Shown one piece after another: positions 1-5,329 of a stretch of 5,868 nucleotides of DNA. The position numbers and the translations under genes are program-made. Within the stretch, counting starts at the first letter, position 1, and every line of letters begins with the position of its first letter. Source of the DNA: Actinomycetes bacterium. GTDB lineage: Bacteria > Actinomycetota > Acidimicrobiia > Acidimicrobiales > RAAP-2. The notes under the pieces were generated by a model. That model was not told the DNA's origin, made no database searches, and saw only the letters and a program-made list of their open reading frames with translations. The stretch spans positions 1-5,868 of the forward strand of contig JAJYYT010000142.1 of NCBI GenBank assembly GCA_021800645.1. Reading direction: 5' to 3'.

Positions 1-55
1 GACACACCGGGTCAACCGCCGGGATCATCTCCCCAGCCGGCTGATGTGGACCCGA

Positions 56-103
56 GGTGGTCCCATGTTGCTGGCAACGGGGGTGGTCCCTTGGGACTGG
101 CAA
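56..103. mobile_element. Probable IS21-family terminal repeat region (element remnant or end)
   Basis: Two copies of the pattern GGTGGTCCC-N6-CTGGCAA lie at 56-77 and 82-103, exactly 26 bp apart; both 9-bp and 7-bp blocks are identical while the 6-bp spacers differ. Conserved blocks on a fixed period with variable spacers are what multi-site transposase binding ends look like, and IS21-family elements (istA/istB) of high-GC bacteria commonly end in such repeats. Frame 3 from the window edge ends in a TGA at 42-44, which could be the tail of a transposon gene but is too short to identify. The outer tip of the element cannot be placed, and no transposase is visible, so the call rests on repeat structure alone. 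Confidence 0.45.
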
Positions 104-186
104 GCGACAACCGCTGGTGTTACGGTCAATCTCAAACCGGACAAGGCCCCAGGTCGGGCGGCTGATCGAGTACTTGGCACCCACAG

Positions 187-612
187 GTGGGGGTCAACCG
201 CGTGCTCCTCAACTACTACGAGACGGAGCGTCGCCAGGTGCCGCTCACCGTGGCGGCGGCGTTGGCTCGCTCGACGATGCCCTCTCGCGCTGGGAGGCGC
301 TGTCGGGTGCGCCGGGATGGCGAACCCGACATCTGCTTCGCACGCTCGTCACCGACGGAGCGGTCGCCGAGCAAGAAGGCCGAAATGTCTACCGAGCTCT
401 CCAGATCGGCGAGCTGTACGACCTCGGAGGGCCGCCCTGGCAGTTCCAGGGTGAAAGCTATTCGAGAGGGCGAACTCGATCCCCGCGTGGAGGTCCTCGC
501 GGTGATCGGGGCGCTCGTGGAACTCGCCGCCGTCGACCGGGAAAAGCACGCGGGCCTGTCGGGGCGTGCGTGTGCTCCCCTTCCGTGGGCGCGTGCCTTG
601 GGCGCGTGCTGA
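187..612 (+). pseudogene. Frame-broken remnant of a small, possibly winged-helix, protein
   Basis: Protein-like sequence is spread over two frames. Frame 1 near 187-260 reads RVLLNYYETERRQVPLTVAA, an amphipathic helical pattern. Frame 3 from about 261 to 450 reads DDALSRWEALSGAPGWRTRH, followed by HLLRTLVTDGAVAEQEGRN; the latter resembles the recognition helix and wing of a winged helix-turn-helix domain. Frame 1 resumes at 451-612 with IREGELDPRVEVLAVIGALV and ends at a TGA. Each segment turns into Arg/Ser-rich nonsense in the alternative frame, the usual sign of reading out of frame. Two compensating indels in one decayed gene explain this best; the segment at 451-612 could instead be a separate 54-codon gene starting at GTG 451, though it has no good ribosome binding site. 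I do not recognise the family. It lies next to a likely insertion-sequence end, which fits decay. Confidence 0.3.
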
Positions 613-750
613 GGTCGCTTCCTCGCTGGGAGCGGCGATCCGAGGCGGCGGGGTCCTGGATCGCCGTCTGGCAGACGCCGCTGTTCGCGGATCATGATGC
701 CGGAGGTGCTCCGTAGGGCGGCGTGGAGCTCGCACGCTCCATGTGGTGCC
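613..750. other. Spacer before the decarboxylase with no recognisable feature
   Basis: No convincing coding frame, hairpin terminator or consensus promoter is seen here. The inverted-repeat operator found before the kinase and binding-protein genes is absent. The stretch must hold the decarboxylase promoter if that gene is not read from further upstream, but I cannot point to it. Confidence 0.4.
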
Positions 751-756
751 AGGGGA
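751..756 (+). promoter_or_regulatory. Ribosome binding site that sets the decarboxylase start
   Basis: AGGGGA lies 8 bases before the GTG at 765, within a purine run (AGGGGAAGAGG). It favours GTG 765 over the in-frame upstream candidates at 723 and ATG 741, neither of which has an equally well placed purine-rich site. Confidence 0.5.
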
Positions 757-764
757 AGAGGACG

Positions 765-2141
765 GTGAGAACCTTGCAGGACGGCCATGCCGCCGACACG
801 CTCGGCATGCACCCCGAGGAGATGCGGCGCCTCGCCCACTGGGTCGTGGACCGCGTGGTGGACCATTTCGCGCACGGGGCCGAAGGGCCGGCCGTCGCGA
901 CGAGATCGCCCGACGAGTTCCTGGCGATCCTCGGCGGTGCGGCTCCAGAGGGACCGGGGGACGCGCTGTCGCCGATGGCCATCCTCGTGGACGTCGCGCT
1001 CGGCTCCATGCAACACGGGGACCATCCCCGGTACTTCGCACGCGTACCCGGCCCCTCCTCGTTCGCGGCCGCCCTGGGGGAGTGGCTCGCGACCGGGTTC
1101 AACGCGATCGCCGCTTCCGGTCCGACGGCCGTCGAGCTCGTCGTGATCGACTGGCTGCGCTCGCTGGTCGGAATGCCCGAGGGGACCGAAGGCATTCTCA
1201 CGAGCGGAGGGTCCCTCGCGAACATGATCGGGCTCTTGGCGGCGCGCGAGACCACCGGCCCCTGTGTCGTCTACCTGTCGGACCAGACGCACGCGTCGAT
1301 CCGGCGGGACCTCGTGGCGATGGGCGTCCCGCCTCCGCACATCAGGGTCCTGGAGACCGACGACCGGTACCGGATGCCTGCCGAGGCTGTCGCGAAGGCG
1401 GTCCAAGCGGACCGCCGTGACGGCCGGAGGCCTGCGATCGTCGTCGCGACCGCGGGAACCACGAGCACCGGAGCGGTCGACCCTCTCGCTGAACTTGCAG
1501 ACCTCTGCGGATCCGAGGAGCTGTGGCTGCACGTGGACGGTGCGTATGGCGCGCCCGCCGCCCTGTGCGACAAGGGCCGCGCGCTGCTCGCCGGAGTCGA
1601 GCGGGCGGACTCGCTCGTCGTCGACCCGCACAAGTGGCTCTTCCAGCCCTACGACATCGGGTCGTTGCTGGTGAGGCGCCCAGGCGTGCTCGAGCGCACG
1701 TTCGACTTGTCGGCGGAGTACCTCGCGGACACCACGGCCCGGAAGGCGGAGGTCGATCTGCATGACAGAGGCCCGGAGCTGCGCCGCCGGGCCCGGGCGA
1801 TCAAGCTCTGGCTGACCTTTCGCGTCCATGGCACCGGCACGATCCGCGCCGCGATCAAGCGGGGAATCGAGCTTGCCAAGCACGCAGAACGCGTGCTCGT
1901 CAGCGAGGGGAGATGGCAGGTCGTGACGCCTGCGCAGCTCGGGATCGTCACGTTCGCGCTCAAGGGTGCCGGGCATGAGGAGCATGCCGCCACCGCGGCA
2001 CGGCTCACCCGTGGGGGATTCGCCGCGGTGACGAGCACGACCCTCCACGGGATGTCCGCCCTCAGGCTGTGCACGATCAACCCGCGCACCACCGAGGCGG
2101 ACATCGAGGCGACCATCGCGCGGCTTGCGGAGCCCGCGTGA
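765..2141 (+). CDS. PLP-dependent group II decarboxylase (aromatic-L-amino-acid decarboxylase type)
   Basis: Predicted to be a 458-residue cytoplasmic fold-type I PLP enzyme that removes the alpha-carboxyl group of an L-amino acid to give an amine plus CO2. The N-terminal helix (HPEEMRRLAHWVVDRVVDHF) and the HPRYFARVPGPSSF segment are typical of the family. Cofactor residues are in place: phosphate-binding TSGGSLAN from residue 146, the ring-stacking His176 in DQTHAS, Asp258 in HVDGAYG, and the Schiff-base Lys290 in DPHKW. The later segment RARAIKLWLTFRVHG matches the conserved RALKLWFVFRMYG-like region. Length fits the 450-500 residues usual for the family. GTG 765 is chosen for its AGGGGA site; ATG 741 would add 8 residues. 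The substrate cannot be read from sequence: aromatic amino acids are typical, but relatives act on glutamate, 2,4-diaminobutyrate or aspartate, or are aldehyde-forming. The kinase promoter begins only 9 bases after the stop, and no operator is seen upstream, so the gene is probably a separate transcription unit. Confidence 0.9.
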   Translation: MRTLQDGHAADTLGMHPEEMRRLAHWVVDRVVDHFAHGAEGPAVATRSPDEFLAILGGAAPEGPGDALSPMAILVDVALGSMQHGDHPRYFARVPGPSSFAAALGEWLATGFNAIAASGPTAVELVVIDWLRSLVGMPEGTEGILTSGGSLANMIGLLAARETTGPCVVYLSDQTHASIRRDLVAMGVPPPHIRVLETDDRYRMPAEAVAKAVQADRRDGRRPAIVVATAGTTSTGAVDPLAELADLCGSEELWLHVDGAYGAPAALCDKGRALLAGVERADSLVVDPHKWLFQPYDIGSLLVRRPGVLERTFDLSAEYLADTTARKAEVDLHDRGPELRRRARAIKLWLTFRVHGTGTIRAAIKRGIELAKHAERVLVSEGRWQVVTPAQLGIVTFALKGAGHEEHAATAARLTRGGFAAVTSTTLHGMSALRLCTINPRTTEADIEATIARLAEPA

Positions 2142-2150
2142 TCGCTTCCG

Positions 2151-2179
2151 TTGCCGCCGCGGACGCGTTGTCGTAGACT
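2151..2179 (+). promoter_or_regulatory. Predicted promoter of the kinase-aldolase-aminotransferase operon
   Basis: TTGCCG at 2151-2156 and TAGACT at 2174-2179 are separated by 17 bp, a good sigma-70-type arrangement (4 of 6 matches to TATAAT in the -10 box). The start of transcription would fall near 2186, inside the adjacent inverted repeat. The same arrangement occurs before the binding-protein gene at 5221-5248, which raises confidence above that of a single match. Confidence 0.5.
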
Positions 2180-2195
2180 TGGACACCACGTCCAT
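2179..2195. promoter_or_regulatory. Operator-like inverted repeat, copy 1
   Basis: TTGGAC-ACCAC-GTCCAT is an inverted repeat with 5 of 6 arm positions paired. With flanks, 2178-2199 matches 5249-5270 at 18 of 22 positions. It overlaps the last base of the -10 box and the predicted transcription start, the classic position for repression by a dimeric helix-turn-helix regulator. Sugar-acid genes are often controlled by GntR-, IclR- or LacI-family repressors with sites of this size, but no regulator gene is in the window, so the family is unknown. Confidence 0.6.
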
Positions 2196-2213
2196 TGTGA
2201 ATCGGAAGTCCAG

Positions 2214-3299
2214 ATGCTCAAGACCGGTCGAACGGAAGATCTCGTCGCGGCTGCCGATCCCGTCCCCCGGGATCCAGATGCAGCCATGACGAGCCCGTCG
2301 CACCACGCGGAGGGCCCGCCTCTCGTGGTCGGCCTCGGAGAGGCTCTGCTCCGCTTCACCGGGCGTGACCACCTGCCGCTCGAGTACGCCAGTCAGCTCG
2401 ACATCGACGTCGGCGGTGCGGAGCTGAACGCGCTGATCGCGATGGCCCAGCTCGGCTACCGCTGTCGATTCGTGAGCAGGCTGCCGCGCTCGTCGCTCGG
2501 GCGGATCGTGCTCGCGCATGCGCGGCGTCATCTCGTCGACGCCTGCGTGGACTGGGACGACGACGGGCGGGTCGGTCTGTACTTCGTCGAGAACGGCGTG
2601 CCGCCCAGGCCTACGCGCGTGGTGTACGACCGGAACGACTCGGCGGCGGCGAGGATGCGGCCAGGGACCTTCAAGTGGCCCGAGCTGCTCGTCGGAGCAT
2701 CGGCGCTGTACTCGACGGGGATCACCTGCGCCCTGGGGCGTGACGTGGAGGAGGCGCTCGTCGAAGGCATGCACACGGCCGCAGCCTGCGGCGCGCGCCG
2801 CTACTTCGACGTGAACTATCGGAGGCAGCTCTGGAGCCAGGAGGGAGCCACCGCTTCCCTCAAGCGTGTGCTCCCGCTCGTCGACGTGCTGTTCGCGTCG
2901 CGCCACGACCTCTCCTTGATCATCGGGGAAGGCTCGGAGGACCTGGACGAGCCGCGCCTGGCCGACGGCGTGCAGCAGAAGTACCAGCTTCCGCTCGTCG
3001 TCGTGCGGTCGGTGCAGGAAGTCGCGGTCTCGACCGTGGAGGTCAACCTCAGCGCGTACGCCGAGGGCACCGTGGCCACGGCTTCGGCGCGTGCAGTGGT
3101 CCTCGATGCCTTCGGGGCGGGTGACGTCGCGGCGGCCGCGTTCGTGACCGCCCATCTCGCAGGGTCCGGTCTGACGGACGCCGCGCAGCGGGCTGCGAGC
3201 GCGTCTGCGTACATGTACACGATCCCCGGCGACACCTGGCTCCTGCCGTCCGCCGAGGTGGATCCCTCCGGTCTGCTCACCGGGAGGATCGTTCGATGA
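2214..3299 (+). CDS. kdgK: 2-keto-3-deoxygluconate kinase (PfkB/ribokinase family)
   Basis: Predicted to phosphorylate 2-keto-3-deoxygluconate with ATP to give KDPG, the substrate class of the next gene. Seen in the 361-residue product: the N-terminal strand VVGLGEALLRFT (38-49), the PfkB signature GGAELN (67-72), LYFVENG (122-128) and RVVYDR (135-140), which are typical of the KDG kinase branch and sit at the sugar-acid site, FDVNYRRQLW (198-207), and the C-terminal signature DAFGAGD (298-304) with catalytic base Asp304. ATG 2214 has GGAAG 5 bases upstream and lies about 28 bases after the predicted transcription start. ATG 2286 is an alternative (337 residues): homology begins after it, and the first 24 codons are less G/C-biased at the third position than the rest. 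Any start upstream of about 2195 would lie within the promoter or operator and is rejected. The stop overlaps the aldolase start (ATGA), indicating translational coupling. Confidence 0.9.
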   Translation: MLKTGRTEDLVAAADPVPRDPDAAMTSPSHHAEGPPLVVGLGEALLRFTGRDHLPLEYASQLDIDVGGAELNALIAMAQLGYRCRFVSRLPRSSLGRIVLAHARRHLVDACVDWDDDGRVGLYFVENGVPPRPTRVVYDRNDSAAARMRPGTFKWPELLVGASALYSTGITCALGRDVEEALVEGMHTAAACGARRYFDVNYRRQLWSQEGATASLKRVLPLVDVLFASRHDLSLIIGEGSEDLDEPRLADGVQQKYQLPLVVVRSVQEVAVSTVEVNLSAYAEGTVATASARAVVLDAFGAGDVAAAAFVTAHLAGSGLTDAAQRAASASAYMYTIPGDTWLLPSAEVDPSGLLTGRIVR

Positions 3300-4036
3300 C
3301 GGTCCGCGCTCCTCTCGGGGGCCGGCGGCGGTCGCCGGCCGAGGTGGAAGAGCAGATTCGGGATCTTCGGCTCGTCGCGATCCTCCGGCTCGACGCTGGC
3401 GGCCTCTCAAGCTCGCAGGCGGTCGAACGTGCCATCCGTGTCTGCGAGACGCTCGACGCGTCTGGCGTCCATGCAGCGGAGATCACCATCGACCGGCGCT
3501 ACGCACTGGAATCGATCGAGGGGGTCGCCGCGCGCCTCGGCGAGCGCGTGCTCCTGGGTGCAGGCACCGTTCTTGACACCGATGCTGTCGACGCGGTTGC
3601 CGACGCCGGAGCACGGTTCTGTGTCTCGCCGCACCTGGACGCAGACGTGGTCGCGGCATGCAGGCGCCGTGATCTTCTGCCGCTCCCTGGGGTCTTGACC
3701 CCGACGGAGGTCGTGGCGGCGCGCGCCCTCGATGTCGGGACGGTGAAGCTCTTTCCAGCGGAACCCCTCGGCCCCGCATATCTCGCGGCCTTGCGTGCGC
3801 CGTTCGCGTCGATCGGCTTCATGCCGACCGGTGGCGTCCACCACGCGAATGCGGCGCGCTGGCTGTCCGCAGGGGCGGTCGCGCTCGGCGTCGGCTCATG
3901 GCTGGTCCCTGCAGATGGCTCTCTCGACGGCCTCGCTGAACGGGCACGCGATCTCGTCCAGACCGTCCGCTCCCATCCGACAGCTTCCGGCGCAGGTGCG
4001 CCGGCCGGCCCGGGTCCGATCACGGACCGCCGGTGA
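3296..4036 (+). CDS. eda: KDPG/KHG-family aldolase (2-keto-3-deoxy-6-phosphogluconate aldolase-like)
   Basis: Predicted class I aldolase of 246 residues that cleaves KDPG, or a close analogue, to pyruvate and glyceraldehyde 3-phosphate, completing the step begun by the kinase. Family landmarks in order: LVAILR at the first strand; AEITI with catalytic Glu62; GAGTVLDTDAVDAVADAGA; FCVSPHLD; PLPGVLTPTE; VKLFPAE with Schiff-base Lys151; FMPTGGVHHAN; and GVGSWLVP, the phosphate-binding end. It is about 30 residues longer than E. coli Eda (213), mainly from a basic N-terminal extension and a Pro/Gly/Ala-rich C-terminal tail. ATG 3296 overlaps the kinase stop. An oddity: after Glu62 the sequence is EITIDRR, where E. 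coli has EVTLRT, so the Arg known to bind the pyruvate carboxylate is Asp66 here, with Arg67 and Arg68 following. The family assignment is firm; KDPG rather than KDPGal or another 2-keto acid as substrate is inferred from the kinase. Confidence 0.88.
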   Translation: MTVRAPLGGRRRSPAEVEEQIRDLRLVAILRLDAGGLSSSQAVERAIRVCETLDASGVHAAEITIDRRYALESIEGVAARLGERVLLGAGTVLDTDAVDAVADAGARFCVSPHLDADVVAACRRRDLLPLPGVLTPTEVVAARALDVGTVKLFPAEPLGPAYLAALRAPFASIGFMPTGGVHHANAARWLSAGAVALGVGSWLVPADGSLDGLAERARDLVQTVRSHPTASGAGAPAGPGPITDRR

Positions 4037-5241
4037 CGACGAGCGCTTCCAACCTCCGGGGGCGCGGCCCTGAGCTCGTCGAAGGGCGCGCGAACATGGC
4101 GCGCTCGGGGATTCGCGCGTTCATGGACCTGGCCTGGTCGGCGGGCGAGGTGATCCACCTCGAGGTCGGCGAGCCGAACTTCCCCACGCCGCCCCATGTC
4201 GTCGAGGCGGCCCACCGTGCCGCACAGGAGGGCTGGACCAAGTACGTGCCGAACGCGGGGGTGCCTGCACTTCGCGCCGCGATCGCCGAGAAGCTCCGTT
4301 CTCGGAACCGCATCACAGGTGCCGCTCCGAGCGACGTCGTCGTGACCGCCGGCGGCGCCGAAGGGCTGTATGCCAGTCTGCTCGCGATCATCGAACCGGG
4401 TCAGGGAGTCCTGGTGCCCGATCCGGGCTGGCCGAACTTCCGCATGATCACGACCATCCTCGGCGCGCAGGCACAGCCGTACCGCTTGCGCCCGGAAGAC
4501 GGGTTCCAGCCCTCTCTGGACGAGCTCGACCGTGCCGTGACCCCAGCTTCGCGGGCGGTCATCGTGAACTCGCCTTCCAACCCCCTCGGGACGGTGCTCG
4601 AGCGGGAGAGAGCTGAGGCGATCGTCGAGTGGGCGGCGCGTCGGAAGCTGTGGCTCGTCTCCGACGAGTGCTACGACGAGCTGGCCTATGCCCCCGGCTC
4701 GCCCAGCCTCGCGTCCCTGACCGACGCCCCTCACGTCGTGTCGTGCTTCAGCTTTTCGAAGACGTACGCGATGACCGGCTGGCGAGTCGGGTACGTCTAC
4801 GCGGCGCGCTCGGACCTGGTCGAGCTCGTCACGAAGCTTCAGGAGCCGATCCTCGCGTGCGTCAACGCATCGGCCCAGGCAGCCGCGATCGCCGCGCTGA
4901 CCGGCCCCCAGGAGATCGTCGCCGAGATGCGCGACGCGTACCGTCGTCGGCGCGATGCCGCAGTGTCTCTCTTCCGGGCAAACGGCGTGCCCGTTGTCCA
5001 ACCGGCTGGAGCCTTCTATCTCTGGGTGGACGCGTCCGAGTGGCAGCCTGACGACTGGACATTCGCGGAGGCGCTCCTGTCCGAGGGCCGTGTCGCCGTT
5101 GCCCCGGGCTCGGCGTTCGGCGCCGCCGGAGCCGGCTATCTGCGCATCTCGCTCGCGACCGAGGAGGCGGCCCTTTTCGAGGGGTGCGAACGGATCCTCG
5201 CCCATCTCGGCAAACCGGCCTTGCGGCACTGCCGCGGATGA
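4033..5241 (+). CDS. Class I/II PLP-dependent aminotransferase (aspartate aminotransferase-like)
   Basis: Predicted cytoplasmic transaminase of 402 residues, fold type I, exchanging an amino group between an amino acid and a 2-keto acid. Seen: SGIRAFMDLA near 25-34, GEPNF (46-50), TAGGAEGL (105-112) for PLP phosphate contacts, PGWPNF (131-136) with Trp133 at the cofactor-stacking position, NPLG (183-186; usually NPTG) with Asn183, Asp211 and Tyr214 in SDECYDEL, Schiff-base Lys243 in SFSKTYAMTGWRVGY, and Arg371 in YLRISLA for the substrate alpha-carboxylate. The start is uncertain. GTG 4033 overlaps the aldolase stop (GTGA) but lacks a clear ribosome site; ATG 4096 has GAAGGG 9 bases upstream and would leave the REP-like repeat at 4068-4086 non-coding, giving 381 residues that begin MARSGIR, shorter than usual at the N terminus. 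The amino donor and keto acid cannot be told from sequence. Context with KDG kinase and aldolase suggests a role in an amino sugar acid or amino acid-conjugate pathway (inference). Confidence 0.88.
   Translation: MTTSASNLRGRGPELVEGRANMARSGIRAFMDLAWSAGEVIHLEVGEPNFPTPPHVVEAAHRAAQEGWTKYVPNAGVPALRAAIAEKLRSRNRITGAAPSDVVVTAGGAEGLYASLLAIIEPGQGVLVPDPGWPNFRMITTILGAQAQPYRLRPEDGFQPSLDELDRAVTPASRAVIVNSPSNPLGTVLERERAEAIVEWAARRKLWLVSDECYDELAYAPGSPSLASLTDAPHVVSCFSFSKTYAMTGWRVGYVYAARSDLVELVTKLQEPILACVNASAQAAAIAALTGPQEIVAEMRDAYRRRRDAAVSLFRANGVPVVQPAGAFYLWVDASEWQPDDWTFAEALLSEGRVAVAPGSAFGAAGAGYLRISLATEEAALFEGCERILAHLGKPALRHCRG
4068..4086. repeat. REP-like dispersed repeat copy
   Basis: CCCTGAGCTCGTCGAAGGG matches, with minor variation, the sequence CCCTGAGC(C/T)TGTCGAAGGG (reverse complement CCCTTCGACA(A/G)GCTCAGGG) that recurs as a short dispersed repeat in many unrelated high-GC bacterial genomes. 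The ends CCCT and AGGG pair, but the interior is a poor palindrome. In the aminotransferase frame it encodes GPELVEG, the peptide this repeat usually yields when translated. It is either embedded in the N-terminal coding region or, if ATG 4096 is the true start, lies in the gap after the aldolase and supplies the purine-rich ribosome site. Confidence 0.55.
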
Positions 5242-5248
5242 GTAAGAT
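5221..5248 (+). promoter_or_regulatory. Predicted promoter of the ABC substrate-binding protein gene
   Basis: TTGCGG at 5221-5226 and TAAGAT at 5243-5248 are 16 bp apart (4 of 6 matches to TATAAT). The -35-like box lies in the last codons of the aminotransferase. Predicted transcription start is near 5255, inside the adjacent inverted repeat. The layout copies that at 2151-2195, so the transporter gene has its own start of transcription and need not rely on read-through. Confidence 0.5.
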
Positions 5249-5249
5249 C

Positions 5250-5266
5250 TTGGACACTGCGTCCAA
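5250..5266. promoter_or_regulatory. Operator-like inverted repeat, copy 2
   Basis: TTGGAC-ACTGC-GTCCAA is a perfect 6+6 inverted repeat with a 5-bp spacer, centred at 5258. It is the better-conserved partner of copy 1 at 2179-2195. It begins 2 bases after the -10-like box, so a bound dimer would cover the transcription start. Confidence 0.65.
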
Positions 5267-5329
5267 AGTGGTGCTTCGACCCGACGGGGTGGGCTGGCCT
5301 GTGGGACGCAGGTGACGAAGAGGTCAAGG

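Noticed and set aside
46..64. TGGAC...GTCCC resembling the operator at 2179 and 5250
   Set aside because: The spacer is 8 instead of 5 bases, the outer bases do not pair, and the right half is part of the 26-bp-period repeat block. There is no adjacent promoter layout like the other two sites.
9..201. An 11-bp direct repeat GGGTCAACCGC at 9-19 and 191-201
   Set aside because: Too short to be meaningful alone. It could mark ends of an inserted segment, but the flanks show no matching terminal structure.
586..609. Two copies of TGGGCGCGTGC at a 13-bp interval
   Set aside because: Only two short copies in G+C-rich DNA with no symmetry or link to a promoter; a local slippage duplication or chance is sufficient.
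1397..1416. Perfect 8-bp inverted repeat GGCGGTCC-AAGC-GGACCGCC
   Set aside because: It lies in the middle of the decarboxylase coding region with no T-run, between conserved family segments. It is best explained by chance in G+C-rich codons.
216..3410. A 1064-codon open frame on the minus strand running opposite the decarboxylase and kinase
   Set aside because: Its translation is Arg/Pro/Gly/His-rich with no domain pattern, and it lies opposite genes with clear catalytic motifs. Long antisense frames arise naturally in high-GC coding DNA.
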